Assembly: GCF_900108515.1 (NCBI RefSeq)
Contig: NZ_FNWW01000003.1
Coordinates: 248,001-312,000 of the forward strand
Source: Halobacillus karajensis
GTDB lineage: Bacteria > Bacillota > Bacilli > Bacillales > Halobacillaceae
Length of the DNA: 64,000 nucleotides
Direction: 5' to 3'
The translations under genes and the position numbers were made by a program. The notes under the pieces are model-generated. The model made no database searches. It had not been told where the DNA came from and saw nothing but the letters and a program-made list of their open reading frames with translations. Below, piece by piece: positions 1 to 7,811 of this stretch (positions are counted from its first letter, which is position 1; every line of letters begins with the position of its first letter).

Positions 1-117
1 CCTTTTGGGTCCACCTTATGCATCTCAAACAGACTGATTGAAGATACAGGTACTTTTTCATTTGAGTCAGGCATACTCTTAGTAATAAGAAGTACAGACT
101 TGCCTATTAGAGGGTGA
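1..117 (+). CDS. thiN: Thiamine pyrophosphokinase ThiN, C-terminal end (partial, cut by left edge)
   Basis: Frame 1 is open from the first base to a TGA at 115-117 and gives 38 residues. They contain GSTLCISN and GILLVIR, which resemble the C-terminal beta-strand region of thiamine pyrophosphokinase, the cytosolic enzyme that converts thiamine to thiamine diphosphate with ATP. The position fits: in Bacillus thiN lies directly before spoVM, which follows here after 42 bases. Only the tail is present, so no catalytic residue can be checked. The call rests on the short motif match plus synteny. Confidence 0.75.
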   Translation, partial: PFGSTLCISNRLIEDTGTFSFESGILLVIRSTDLPIRG

Positions 118-159
118 AAAAGGGAGTTCGCATTAGTTCATATAGGAGGAGGGGGCTCT

Positions 160-240
160 TTGAAATTTTATACCATCAAACTCCCACGATTTGTTGGGGG
201 TCTCGTGCGCGCAGTCATAAGTACATTTAAAAAAGATTAG
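160..240 (+). CDS. spoVM: Stage V sporulation protein M, SpoVM (26 aa)
   Basis: A TTG-started frame gives a 26-residue peptide beginning MKFYTIKLPRF and ending FKKD. Length and sequence match SpoVM, the small amphipathic alpha-helix that recognises the convex forespore membrane, anchors SpoIVA for coat assembly and inhibits FtsH in the mother cell. Pro9, important for membrane-curvature recognition in B. subtilis, is present. An AGGAGG-type ribosome-binding site lies at 144-149, about 10 bases upstream. In Bacillus the gene is transcribed by sigma-E; I could not find a convincing sigma-E promoter here. The gene marks the organism as a spore former. Confidence 0.95.
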   Translation: MKFYTIKLPRFVGGLVRAVISTFKKD

Positions 241-432
241 GATCAATAGCGGAAGTGGGGCTGGCTTAAGTCGACTTTTTTATCGGTGTCTTGTGTGGAC
301 GGATAGCTTATGAACATCGCTTTAGCTGGCCACTAAAGCTGAAGAGATCGTATGTGAATGCAGGAGTTCCGATGTAACCATGGGCTGAGCCTCGGAACTG
401 TTCGATGATGGCCCGTTTCCCTAATGTACACA
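241..432 (+). other. Structured non-coding stretch between spoVM and rpmB (candidate ncRNA or 3' UTR)
   Basis: No convincing coding frame is seen. Two clean inverted repeats stand out: GCTTTAG 319-325 with CTAAAGC 333-339 (7-base loop), and AGTTCCGA 365-372 with TCGGAACT 392-399. A weaker pairing (TATC/GATA plus GTC/GAC) spans 281-304. The stretch ends in a bidirectional intrinsic terminator. This looks like a folded transcript 3' of spoVM, but I recognise no known RNA family. Confidence 0.4.
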
Positions 433-466
433 CAAAAAAGCACCCGGTCCCGGGTGCTTTTTTTGT
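433..466. terminator. Bidirectional intrinsic terminator between spoVM and rpmB
   Basis: Stem AGCACCCG 439-446 pairs with CGGGTGCT 451-458. It is flanked by an A-run on the left and a T-run on the right, so it can stop transcription from both the spoVM side and the minus-strand rpmB side. Confidence 0.85.
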
Positions 467-494
467 GAGCCGTTTCCGCTAAGCGAAAAGGCGA

Positions 495-683
495 TTATAC
501 GCGTTGTACTTTGCCGGATTTAAGTTCACGTGCGGTAACGTAAACCTTTTGCGGCTTGCCATCCACAAGGATACGAACTTTTTGTACATTTGCTTTGAAT
601 TTACGTTTATTAGCGTTCATCGCGTGTGAACGGTGGTTACCTGAACGTGTACCTTTACCAGATAAAACACTTCTGCGTGCCAT
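495..683 (-). CDS. rpmB: 50S ribosomal protein L28 (62 aa)
   Basis: The product begins [16 protein letters not shown] and ends KSGKVQRV, the classic L28 pattern, with the same 62-residue length as B. subtilis L28. L28 is a late-assembling protein of the large ribosomal subunit. The ATG at 683-681 was chosen because a GGAGGG ribosome-binding site precedes it; the frame runs eight codons further upstream but without a better site. There are no cysteines, so this is the zinc-independent form. The gene sits alone on the minus strand between spoVM and yloU, as in Bacillus. Confidence 0.97.
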   Translation of the reverse strand: MARRSVLSGKGTRSGNHRSHAMNANKRKFKANVQKVRILVDGKPQKVYVTARELKSGKVQRV

Positions 684-853
684 GAAAATCCCTCCTGTTA
701 CATACATAAATCATCAGATACTTAGTAACTTTATCATATAGAAAAATGCTTTGCAATAATCTAGTAAGAATTATATCAAGAATTTTTTCTTGACAGAACT
801 AATGAATTGTTACAAAGTATAGTAGGGAAATCCACGTCATTTTCTTGCTTTTG

Positions 854-887
854 AACACAAATTCATTAAACAAGTTTGTGTTATAAT
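854..887 (+). promoter_or_regulatory. yloU-yloV promoter with overlapping inverted repeat
   Basis: TATAAT at 882-887 is preceded by TGT, giving an extended -10. No good -35 lies at standard spacing. The inverted repeat AACACAAA 854-861 / TTTGTGTT 875-882 covers the spacer and touches the -10, which could form an operator. The regulator is unknown. Confidence 0.5.
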
Positions 888-924
888 AGGGTAGGAATAA
901 TGAGGATTATAAAGGAGGATCTAT

Positions 925-1287
925 ATGTCCGTTGATTTAAATAACCAATATGGTCATATTACTATTAGCAATGAAGTCATTTCAACGATTGCCGGAGGAG
1001 CGGCTGTAGAATGTTATGGGATTGTCGGGATGGCATCCAAAAATCAGATCCGTGACGGTTTATCTGAAATGCTCCGTAAAGAGAATTTTTCTAAAGGGGT
1101 CGTTGTGAGACAGGATGAAGATCGCCTCCACATAGATATGTACATTATTGTGAGCTATGGAACAAAAATTTCGGAAGTGGCTCATAATGTTCAATCACAA
1201 GTGAAATATACACTAAACAAAACAGTCGGATTGTCCGTAGACTCTGTGAATATCTTTATTCAGGGAGTCCGTGTGACAACTGAATAG
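925..1287 (+). CDS. yloU: Asp23/Gls24 family envelope stress response protein YloU
   Basis: This 120-residue protein matches the Asp23/Gls24 (DUF322) family in length and pattern: the ISNEVISTIAGGAA start, a central YGIVGM and a C-terminal VNIFIQGV. In Gram-positives the family is linked to cell-envelope homeostasis and often sits beside the fatty acid kinase gene, as here (31-base gap to yloV). No signal peptide or membrane segment is visible, so it is probably cytosolic or peripherally associated. The precise biochemical role is unknown. The AAAGGAGGA site before the ATG supports the start. Confidence 0.92.
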   Translation: MSVDLNNQYGHITISNEVISTIAGGAAVECYGIVGMASKNQIRDGLSEMLRKENFSKGVVVRQDEDRLHIDMYIIVSYGTKISEVAHNVQSQVKYTLNKTVGLSVDSVNIFIQGVRVTTE

Positions 1288-1318
1288 ATATCGGTTGTAG
1301 TCAAAGGAGGAAGTAAGT

Positions 1319-2986
1319 GTGACGTTACAAAAGTTAGACGGCAAAACGCTTGCCGAAATGATTTTGCAAGGGGCTCAGCACCTGAAGCAGAACTCTCAAA
1401 TGATTGACGCTTTGAACGTTTTCCCTGTTCCGGATGGTGATACAGGGACGAATATGAATTTGTCCATGACTTCTGGAGCCGAAGAGGTACGCTCGGTTGA
1501 TAAGAATCATGCTGGAACTGTTTCGAAGTCTCTATCTAAAGGTTTATTAATGGGGGCTCGTGGAAATTCAGGTGTGATTCTTTCTCAGATTTTCCGGGGC
1601 TTCTCCAAAGCAGTAGAAGAGAAAGAAGTCCTGACAACCAAGGGTTTCGCAGAAGGCCTTCAAGGTGGTGTGACAACAGCTTATAAGGCTGTGATGAAAC
1701 CCGTAGAAGGAACCATTCTCACTGTAGCCAGAGAAGCTGCTGAAGCTTCCGTTGAAATAGCAGAGAATGAACCTGACTTCCTTCCATTTATGGAAGGTGT
1801 GGTCAAGATCGCCAAAGAATCATTGAAAGGAACGCCTGAACTTCTGCCTGTATTAAAAGAAGTAGGTGTTGTTGATAGTGGTGGACAAGGCCTTGTCACT
1901 ATTTATGAAGGGTTTCTTGCTAATTTAAAAGGAGAAGAGCTTCCTGATTTAGAAGAGACGGTTTCTATGGATGATATGGTTAATGCGGAACACCATAAAC
2001 TTAATCAGGATTTCATGAATACAGAAGACATCGAATTTGGGTACTGTACAGAATTCATGGTCAAATTCGAAGAAGAGAAACTTGCCGAGAATCCGTATGA
2101 TGAAGAAGCCTTCCGTCGTGATTTAAGTCAGATCGGGGATTCTTTACTTGTGGTATCGGATGAAGAGTTGATTAAGGTTCATGTTCATGCTGAGTATCCT
2201 GGTGAGGCAATGACGCTTGGCCAAAAGTATGGCAGTTTGGTCAATATGAAGATTGAGAATATGCGTGAACAGCATACATCCATCGTCAGTGAGAAAAAGA
2301 AAGCCAAGCCTCAATCTCAAAAGAAAGCAGAATACGGAATCGTTACGGTAAGCATGGGAGATGGCATTAAGAAATTGTTTGAAAGTCTTGGGGCCACGGT
2401 TGTCATTCAGGGGGGACAGACAATGAACCCTAGCACCCAGGATTTATCTGAAGCCATTAAAGAAGCTTCCGCGAAGCGCGTGCTCGTTTTGCCGAATAAC
2501 AAAAATATCGTCATGGCTGCGGAACAAGCGGCTGAAATCGCAGATGTAGAAGTTGCGGTTATTCCTTCAAAAACTATTCCTCAAGGGATGAGTGCCATGT
2601 TAGGCTTCAACCCAGAAGCGGATATTGAAACGAATAAACAGGAAATGGGTAGTCTGATGGCTGAAGTAAAGACGGGTCAAATCACCTATGCTGTCAGAGA
2701 TACGCAAATTGATGGATTAAATATTGAAAAAGATCATTTTATGGGAATTGCGGATGGTAAAATTTCTGTAACAGACAAAGATGTCTTGACAACAGCAAAA
2801 ACGTTGTTAGATCAAATGATCGACGAAGATGAGGACGAAATCCTGACTATATTGACAGGTGAAGAGGTTGATGAAAAAGAAGTAGCTGATCTTGAAGCCT
2901 ATATGGAAGAAAACTTTGAGGATGTAGAAGTAGAAATTCATAATGGTGGCCAGCCGATTTATTCCTACATTTTTTCAATTGAATAA
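1319..2986 (+). CDS. fakA: DAK2-domain fatty acid kinase catalytic subunit FakA (YloV)
   Basis: A 555-residue protein that starts with GTG behind AAAGGAGGAAG. The N-terminal DhaL/DAK2 kinase domain (about residues 9-200) carries the metal/ATP motif NVFPVPDGDTGTN with Asp39 and Asp41, and GARGNSG. The remainder is the FakA middle and C-terminal region. FakA, with a DegV-type FakB partner, phosphorylates exogenous fatty acids to acyl-phosphate, which feeds PlsX/PlsY phospholipid synthesis; plsX lies further along in this window. No FakB gene is next to it. It forms a two-gene unit with yloU and ends at a strong terminator. Confidence 0.93.
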   Translation: MTLQKLDGKTLAEMILQGAQHLKQNSQMIDALNVFPVPDGDTGTNMNLSMTSGAEEVRSVDKNHAGTVSKSLSKGLLMGARGNSGVILSQIFRGFSKAVEEKEVLTTKGFAEGLQGGVTTAYKAVMKPVEGTILTVAREAAEASVEIAENEPDFLPFMEGVVKIAKESLKGTPELLPVLKEVGVVDSGGQGLVTIYEGFLANLKGEELPDLEETVSMDDMVNAEHHKLNQDFMNTEDIEFGYCTEFMVKFEEEKLAENPYDEEAFRRDLSQIGDSLLVVSDEELIKVHVHAEYPGEAMTLGQKYGSLVNMKIENMREQHTSIVSEKKKAKPQSQKKAEYGIVTVSMGDGIKKLFESLGATVVIQGGQTMNPSTQDLSEAIKEASAKRVLVLPNNKNIVMAAEQAAEIADVEVAVIPSKTIPQGMSAMLGFNPEADIETNKQEMGSLMAEVKTGQITYAVRDTQIDGLNIEKDHFMGIADGKISVTDKDVLTTAKTLLDQMIDEDEDEILTILTGEEVDEKEVADLEAYMEENFEDVEVEIHNGGQPIYSYIFSIE

Positions 2987-2992
2987 CATGTC

Positions 2993-3023
2993 AAAAAGCG
3001 CAGCTCCATGCTGCGCTTTTTTT
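2993..3023. terminator. Bidirectional terminator between fakA and the TSUP permease gene
   Basis: AAAGCGCAGC 2995-3004 pairs perfectly with GCTGCGCTTT 3010-3019, followed by a T-run; the A-run on the other side serves the convergent minus-strand gene. Confidence 0.88.
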
Positions 3024-3912
3024 ATGCTTGTTTTCGCACAAAGGTTTGTTTGAATTTCAAATGCTTTTTCGTAGAATGCAGAATGACAAGGATGTAGCTG
3101 CTAATGAGGACTGTGTAAACCAAGGCTGTCGTCGTATCTTCTAAATGGAGCGAATGTAAAAGGGTACGTGCATTCGTAAGGATAATAAAGCCACCAGCCA
3201 GCACGCCCAGAATAGTAGAAGGAAGCAGTTTGACAAGCCAGGCAGCGATGGGGGCTGCCACTACACCTCCGATTATGAAGGACCACACTAAAAGCCAGCT
3301 AAGCTGCTCCCATCCTAGGAAAATGAGAAAACCGAGAGTTGCTGAAACCGTTACCAGAAATTCACTAGTATCAACCGTTCCGATTACTTTTCTTGGAGCC
3401 ATCCCCGACCTGGAGAGAAGAACGGGGGTATTCACAGGTCCCCATCCTCCGCCGCCGACACTATCCAAAAAACCTCCGATCATGCCAAGTGGCACTAAGA
3501 AAACTTTTTTTAATTTACGAGTGGGTGTAGTTTTTTTGGTTTGTTGATTCATCATTAAAAAACGTACCAGAATATAGACCCCTAGTCCTAGGAGAAAAAT
3601 AGAGATATAAGGTCGGATGATTTCTCCAGAGATATGACTAAGAAATGCAGCGCCGCAAAAAGCACTTAGGGCTCCTGGCACAGCCAACAAGACGACAAGA
3701 CGCAAATCTACATTTCCAAACCTATAATGAGAATATCCTGAGGCGGCTGTTGTTGCGATTTGTGACATATGAATAGATGCCGATGCAACAGCTGGCGCAA
3801 GACCATAGGCGAGTAGAATAGAGGAAGAGGTCAGACCAAATCCCATTCCGAGAGCTCCGTCCATCATTTGTGTCAAAAAAGCAATCAAAGCGAATGTTAA
3901 TAATTTTTGCAT
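3022..3912 (-). CDS. TSUP family (TauE/SafE) anion permease, probable sulfur-compound transporter
   Basis: A 296-residue integral membrane protein with about eight hydrophobic segments and two internal repeats. Glycine-rich loops after the first and fifth helices (DGALGMGFG near residue 18, GGFLDSVGGGGWG near 146) are the hallmark of the TauE/SafE (DUF81) family, which moves sulfite, sulfonates or other anions. The start follows AAGGAGAGG. The long leader carries a SAM-I riboswitch, so expression should rise when methionine/cysteine supply falls. The operon on the other side lacks the cysP permease found in B. subtilis, so uptake of sulfate or sulfite is a reasonable inference; substrate and direction are not proven. 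Confidence 0.85.
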   Translation of the reverse strand: MQKLLTFALIAFLTQMMDGALGMGFGLTSSSILLAYGLAPAVASASIHMSQIATTAASGYSHYRFGNVDLRLVVLLAVPGALSAFCGAAFLSHISGEIIRPYISIFLLGLGVYILVRFLMMNQQTKKTTPTRKLKKVFLVPLGMIGGFLDSVGGGGWGPVNTPVLLSRSGMAPRKVIGTVDTSEFLVTVSATLGFLIFLGWEQLSWLLVWSFIIGGVVAAPIAAWLVKLLPSTILGVLAGGFIILTNARTLLHSLHLEDTTTALVYTVLISSYILVILHSTKKHLKFKQTFVRKQA

Positions 3913-4050
3913 GGTACCTCTCCTTTTTTTGTAAAAGGCTCTTCAATCCTTGCCTTTAATTAATCATATAGACTTACTTGGTTTTATGTACAAAAATTTT
4001 TTATTCCAAAATAAATACCCCTTCCATAGAGAAGAGGTGTCCACTGTCCT

Positions 4051-4149
4051 CTCCTTATCTTTCAGATTTGCATCTGCTGGATTGAGCACCTTACGGAAGG
4101 TTGCTGCGGGATCATTAGACCAGTTTCTTCCCCCGTCTCTTTATAAGGA
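4051..4149 (-). ncRNA. SAM-I (S-box) riboswitch upstream of the TSUP permease gene
   Basis: Read on the minus strand, the element opens with CCTTAT and AAGAGA, continues with CTGG, GCAGCAACC and GGTGCTCAATCCAGC, and closes with AGATAAGG, which pairs with the opening strand as P1. These are the conserved S-box core blocks in the right order and spacing. A weak AT-rich hairpin followed by a T-run (complement of about 3991-4015) may be the terminator; otherwise control could be translational. Binding of SAM should switch the transporter off. Confidence 0.87.
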
Positions 4150-4167
4150 TGTTTAATTTGTGTGAAG

Positions 4168-4216
4168 AATACTTTCAAAGCTAAAGGAAGCTACCTTATT
4201 TGTCAATACTTTCAAA
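4168..4216. repeat. 12-bp direct repeat AATACTTTCAAA in the divergent control region
   Basis: AATACTTTCAAA occurs exactly at 4168-4179 and 4205-4216. On the minus strand the second copy abuts a TTGACA -35 element (complement of 4201-4206) for the TSUP gene, and the first copy lies in the expected -10/+1 zone. It could bind a regulator of sulfur genes or be chance; I recognise no named box. Confidence 0.45.
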
Positions 4217-4254
4217 TGAAATAAACAGAAAAATTGTAATTTTTCAAAATAGCA

Positions 4255-4283
4255 TTGACATATTCTAAAAAGGAGCATAAGAT
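4255..4283 (+). promoter_or_regulatory. Sigma-A promoter of the cysH operon
   Basis: TTGACA 4255-4260, a 17-base spacer and TAAGAT 4278-4283 lie about 37 bases upstream of the S-box aptamer, which fits a transcript starting just before the riboswitch. Confidence 0.8.
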
Positions 4284-4319
4284 TTTAATCAATACTATTT
4301 TTAAAAAACTTTATACCTT

Positions 4320-4432
4320 TTTCTTATCTAGAGAGGTGGAGGGACTGGCCCTTAGAAACCTCGGCAACGGGTTTGATGAAAACAGATACTGTGCCAATTC
4401 CAGCAAGTGTTGATCACTTGGAAAGATAAGGA
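4320..4432 (+). ncRNA. SAM-I (S-box) riboswitch upstream of cysH
   Basis: P1 is formed by TCTTATCT and AGATAAGG. Between them are the S-box blocks AGAGAGGTGGAGGGACTGG, CTCGGCAACGGG and TGCCAATTCCAGCAAG, followed by the P4 stem CAAGTG/CACTTG. The aptamer is followed by an intrinsic terminator and then by cysH. High SAM should end transcription before the sulfate assimilation genes. Confidence 0.95.
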
Positions 4433-4458
4433 GAATGTTCATTTACTTTAAACAAGTG

Positions 4459-4497
4459 AATGCCTTTCTTCTTATCACAGAAGAGAGGCATTTTTGT
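4459..4497 (+). terminator. S-box expression-platform terminator
   Basis: ATGCCTTTCTTCT (from 4460) pairs with AGAAGAGAGGCAT (to 4491) with one G-U wobble, followed by five T. The 5' side can instead pair with the upstream CATTTACTT region, giving the usual antiterminator alternative. Confidence 0.9.
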
Positions 4498-4514
4498 TTA
4501 GGAAGGAGGAACTT

Positions 4515-5240
4515 ATGGGTCAACAAGCTCCCACTTATGAGCGTTTCACGAAAGATCCATTTGAGGATTTTCAACCGGAAGATGAAACAAAGGGTGCTCA
4601 GGAAGTCATTCAATGGGCCTATGGACAATATGAGGACATCGTCTATGCTTGTAGTTTTGGTGCTGAAGGAATCGTTCTCATTGATCTGATTTCAAAAGCA
4701 GCCCCGGAAGCAAGAGTTGTTTTTCTGGATACAGGTCTACACTTTGAGGAGACCTATCAATTAATTGAAAAAGTGAAACAAAGGTATCCGAAACTACAAA
4801 TCACAATGAAAAAACCACCAATCACTGTGGAAGAGCAGGCAGAGCAGTATGGATCGGCTCTTTGGAAGAGGAACCCAGATCAATGTTGCTATATTCGGAA
4901 GATAAAACCGCTCGAAGAGGTTATTTCTGGATCCACGGCTTGGCTTTCTGGTTTGAGACGAGAGCAATCGCCTAGCCGAAGTAAAACAAATTTTGTTAAT
5001 AAAGATGAAAGGTTTAAGTCCATCAAGGTATGCCCTCTTATTTACTGGACATGGGAAGACGTATGGTCTTATATCCGACTAAATAGCTTGGATTACAATG
5101 AATTGCACGATCAAAATTATCCAAGTGTCGGTTGTATTCCATGTACGGCCCAGGCAGCAGATGGAGACCGATCTGGAAGGTGGAAAGGTTTAAACAAAAC
5201 CGAATGTGGTTTACACACGACAAACACTGCAAGTGAATAA
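4515..5240 (+). CDS. cysH: Assimilatory APS/PAPS reductase (thioredoxin-dependent)
   Basis: A 241-residue protein that reduces adenylyl sulfate or phosphoadenylyl sulfate to sulfite. It has the PP-loop-like ACSFGAEG segment (45-52), LDTGLHF (71-77), the paired cysteines Cys124-Cys125 with Cys207/Cys210 that bind a [4Fe-4S] cluster, and the catalytic C-terminal ECGLH with Cys231. The cluster cysteines mark the APS-type (plant/Bacillus) enzyme. The ATG at 4515 follows AAGGAGG; an upstream TTG in the terminator T-run is not credible. It is first in the sulfate assimilation operon and lies behind the SAM riboswitch. Confidence 0.95.
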   Translation: MGQQAPTYERFTKDPFEDFQPEDETKGAQEVIQWAYGQYEDIVYACSFGAEGIVLIDLISKAAPEARVVFLDTGLHFEETYQLIEKVKQRYPKLQITMKKPPITVEEQAEQYGSALWKRNPDQCCYIRKIKPLEEVISGSTAWLSGLRREQSPSRSKTNFVNKDERFKSIKVCPLIYWTWEDVWSYIRLNSLDYNELHDQNYPSVGCIPCTAQAADGDRSGRWKGLNKTECGLHTTNTASE

Positions 5241-5259
5241 TGTTAAGGAGGCGTTTGAT

Positions 5260-6408
5260 ATGACTATCATTTCACCACACGGAGGAAAGTTGATTAATAG
5301 ATGGAGCAATGAACAACCAGCAGTTTTACCAGAGGATCAAATTGAACTGGATGCGATGGCCTTGAGCGATATTGGATTAATAGCGAATGGGGCCTACAGT
5401 CCTCTCACAGGTTTTTTAAACAAAGAAGATTATGAGTCAGTGGTTAACGATCTTCGTTTGGCGGATCATACGCCCTGGAGCATTCCGATAACCCTTCCAG
5501 TGCCGGAACAGCAGGCACAAACCCTCGGTGAAGCAGCACAGCTTGTCAAGGATGGGACCGTCTACGGTTTGATTAAAATTACAGAGATTTATAAACCAGA
5601 TAAAGAAAAAGAAGCCGAAAAGGTGTATTTAACAACAGAACGTGCCCATCCAGGGGTCAAGAAATTGTTTGACCGTCCAGATTGGTATGTTGCTGGAGAA
5701 ATTGAAGTTTACCAAAAGCCAGCGTATGAACACGGGAAGCAATTTTATTTAGACCCTGTTGAATCCAGGGAACTCTTTCAAGAGCGTGGATGGAAGAAGG
5801 TTGTGGGCTTTCAGACGAGGAATCCTGTCCATCGCGCTCATGAATACATTCAAAAAGCAGCCCTTGAAACCGTTGACGGTTTATTCTTGAATCCACTCGT
5901 CGGTGAAACTAAAAGTGATGATATCCCAAGCGATGTGAGGATGAAAAGCTACCAAGTTCTTTTAGATCACTATTATCCGAAAGACAGGGTGACACTGGCC
6001 GTTTTCAATGCGGCTATGCGTTATGCAGGTCCGAGGGAAGCGATCTTTCATGCGATCGTAAGAAAGAATTTTGGTTGTTCTCATTTCATCGTTGGGCGTG
6101 ATCATGCCGGTGTAGGAGATTATTATGGAACCTACGATGCCCAAAAAATCTTCAGTCACTATGAAGAAGGGGAACTTGAAATTACCCCTATGTTTTTTGA
6201 ACACAGTTTTTATTGCAAGGCATGTGAAGCGATGGCGTCACACAAAACGTGCCCTCATGATAAGGAACACCACATGATTTTATCGGGTACAAAAGTAAGA
6301 GAGCTGCTCCGAAATGGAGAAAAACCACCAAAAACATTCAGTCGTCCGGAAGTTGTCGAGGTGTTAATTGAAGGTTTGCAAAAAAAACCGGTAGAAGCGA
6401 GGGGATGA
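5260..6408 (+). CDS. sat: Sulfate adenylyltransferase (ATP sulfurylase)
   Basis: A 382-residue homomeric ATP sulfurylase that makes APS and pyrophosphate from sulfate and ATP. The active-site motif [11 protein letters not shown] spans residues 185-195 (the HxxH histidines are His191 and His194) and GRDHAG lies at 279-284. [16 protein letters not shown] segment near the C terminus is typical of bacterial Sat. The start at 5260 follows AAGGAGG; the frame extends upstream into cysH without a ribosome-binding site. It lies 19 bases after cysH and is followed directly by the APS kinase gene, as in Bacillus but without cysP in between. Confidence 0.96.
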   Translation: MTIISPHGGKLINRWSNEQPAVLPEDQIELDAMALSDIGLIANGAYSPLTGFLNKEDYESVVNDLRLADHTPWSIPITLPVPEQQAQTLGEAAQLVKDGTVYGLIKITEIYKPDKEKEAEKVYLTTERAHPGVKKLFDRPDWYVAGEIEVYQKPAYEHGKQFYLDPVESRELFQERGWKKVVGFQTRNPVHRAHEYIQKAALETVDGLFLNPLVGETKSDDIPSDVRMKSYQVLLDHYYPKDRVTLAVFNAAMRYAGPREAIFHAIVRKNFGCSHFIVGRDHAGVGDYYGTYDAQKIFSHYEEGELEITPMFFEHSFYCKACEAMASHKTCPHDKEHHMILSGTKVRELLRNGEKPPKTFSRPEVVEVLIEGLQKKPVEARG

Positions 6409-6412
6409 AGAG

Positions 6413-7009
6413 ATGGCCACCAATATTACCTGGCATGAAGAAGCGGTAAAAACCGAAGATTATCGAAAAATGAATGGACATCATAGTGGGGTGCTGTGGT
6501 TAACAGGACTCTCCGGATCTGGAAAATCAAGCATTGCTAATCTTTTAAATCAACGGTTGCATGAAAAAGGCTTGCAAACATATGTGCTCGATGGCGACAA
6601 TGTCCGCCATGGTCTGAATGCAGACCTTGGCTTTTCTGAAGCGGATAGAGAGGAAAACATTCGTCGTATAGGCGAAACGGCAAAATTATTTGCGAATAGC
6701 GGCACCATTGTGCTTGTCGCATTTATTTCTCCTTATCAGAAGGATCGGGATAAAATAAGAGCTTCCCTTCCAAAAGGAGATTTTATAGAAGTTTATGTGG
6801 ATTGTCCTTTGGAAGAATGTGAAGCACGTGACCCTAAAGGCTTATACCAAAAAGCTCGGAATGGGGAAATTAAAGGGTTTACAGGGATTGATGCACCGTA
6901 TGAGGCTCCAAAGAATCCTGAAATTGTCATAAACTCTGGCGATTTAGAAGTGACAAGTTGTGTCGATCAGTTAGTAAAGCTGTTACAAGATAAAAAATGG
7001 GTGGACTAA
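6413..7009 (+). CDS. cysC: Adenylyl-sulfate kinase
   Basis: This 198-residue APS kinase phosphorylates APS to PAPS. The P-loop GLSGSGKS spans residues 32-39, followed by DGDNVRHGLN and the substrate-loop region LFANSGTIVLVAFISPY, all characteristic of CysC. It begins four bases after sat with a GAGG-type site, consistent with translational coupling. Because the reductase here looks APS-type, CysC may mainly drain APS toward PAPS rather than be needed for reduction; that is inference. Confidence 0.96.
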   Translation: MATNITWHEEAVKTEDYRKMNGHHSGVLWLTGLSGSGKSSIANLLNQRLHEKGLQTYVLDGDNVRHGLNADLGFSEADREENIRRIGETAKLFANSGTIVLVAFISPYQKDRDKIRASLPKGDFIEVYVDCPLEECEARDPKGLYQKARNGEIKGFTGIDAPYEAPKNPEIVINSGDLEVTSCVDQLVKLLQDKKWVD

Positions 7010-7020
7010 AGGAGATATAG

Positions 7021-7800
7021 ATGATGTCAAAAGTTTATATTGTCGGTGCTGGTCCAGGAGATTATGAATTGATTACCATCAAGGGGTTAAAAGCTATCCA
7101 AGAAGCAGACGTCATTTTATATGACCGTTTAATTAATCAGGAACTGCTGGATGAAGCGAAGGAAGGGGCGGAACTTGTGTTCTGTGGGAAGCAACCGAAT
7201 CATCACGCCCTTTCCCAGACGACAATTAATCACTTGCTCTGCAAATATGCCCTGCAAGGTAAAACGGTGACTCGTTTGAAAGGCGGGGATCCCTTTGTAT
7301 TTGGCAGGGGGGGAGAAGAAGCGGAAGAATTGGCTAAACGGAGCATTCCATTCGAAATTGTTCCTGGTGTAACATCAGGAATCGCAGCGCCTGCCTATGC
7401 AGGAATCCCAGTCACTCATAGAGACTATAGCTCCTCTGTTGCTTTCATTTCAGGGGTGAACAAACAGGGGGAGGATGAAGAAGAATATTGGGAGCGTGTG
7501 GTGAAAAGTATGGATACATTGTGTATCTATATGGGAGTGAAGAAGTTACCTGATATTTGTGAACGTCTCGTTAAATATGGACGTTCACAAAAAACTCCAA
7601 TCGCCTTGATCCAATGGGGAACAACGGAACAGCAAAAGACTGTTACCGGTACGATTGAAACGATTATGACAAAGGCAGAATCGATTCAAAACCCGGCCAT
7701 GATTGTTGTGGGAGATGTCGTTCAATTGAGGGATAAGCTGCAGTGGTTTGAATCCTCCATCAGGGAAGAATGTGTCGAAGTAAGATCTGATGTTGGATAG
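7021..7800 (+). CDS. sumT: Uroporphyrinogen-III C-methyltransferase (SUMT)
   Basis: A 259-residue SAM-dependent tetrapyrrole methylase that converts uroporphyrinogen III to precorrin-2, the first step of siroheme synthesis. The N-terminal GAGPGD (9-14) and the SAM loop GGDPFVFGRGG (88-98) are diagnostic, as is VPGVTSG. It is the equivalent of B. subtilis YlnD. The AAAGGAG site precedes two adjacent ATG codons; the first is used here. It sits in the cys operon because sulfite reductase needs siroheme. Confidence 0.94.
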   Translation: MMSKVYIVGAGPGDYELITIKGLKAIQEADVILYDRLINQELLDEAKEGAELVFCGKQPNHHALSQTTINHLLCKYALQGKTVTRLKGGDPFVFGRGGEEAEELAKRSIPFEIVPGVTSGIAAPAYAGIPVTHRDYSSSVAFISGVNKQGEDEEEYWERVVKSMDTLCIYMGVKKLPDICERLVKYGRSQKTPIALIQWGTTEQQKTVTGTIETIMTKAESIQNPAMIVVGDVVQLRDKLQWFESSIREECVEVRSDVG

Positions 7801-7811
7801 GAGGTATCGAG

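Noticed and set aside
3950-4156. 68-codon plus-strand open frame upstream of cysH
   Set aside because: It lies antisense to the minus-strand SAM riboswitch, has no ribosome-binding site and resembles no protein family.
4494-4514. TTG start giving cysH seven extra residues
   Set aside because: The TTG lies in the T-run of the riboswitch terminator; the ATG at 4515 has AAGGAGG at proper spacing.
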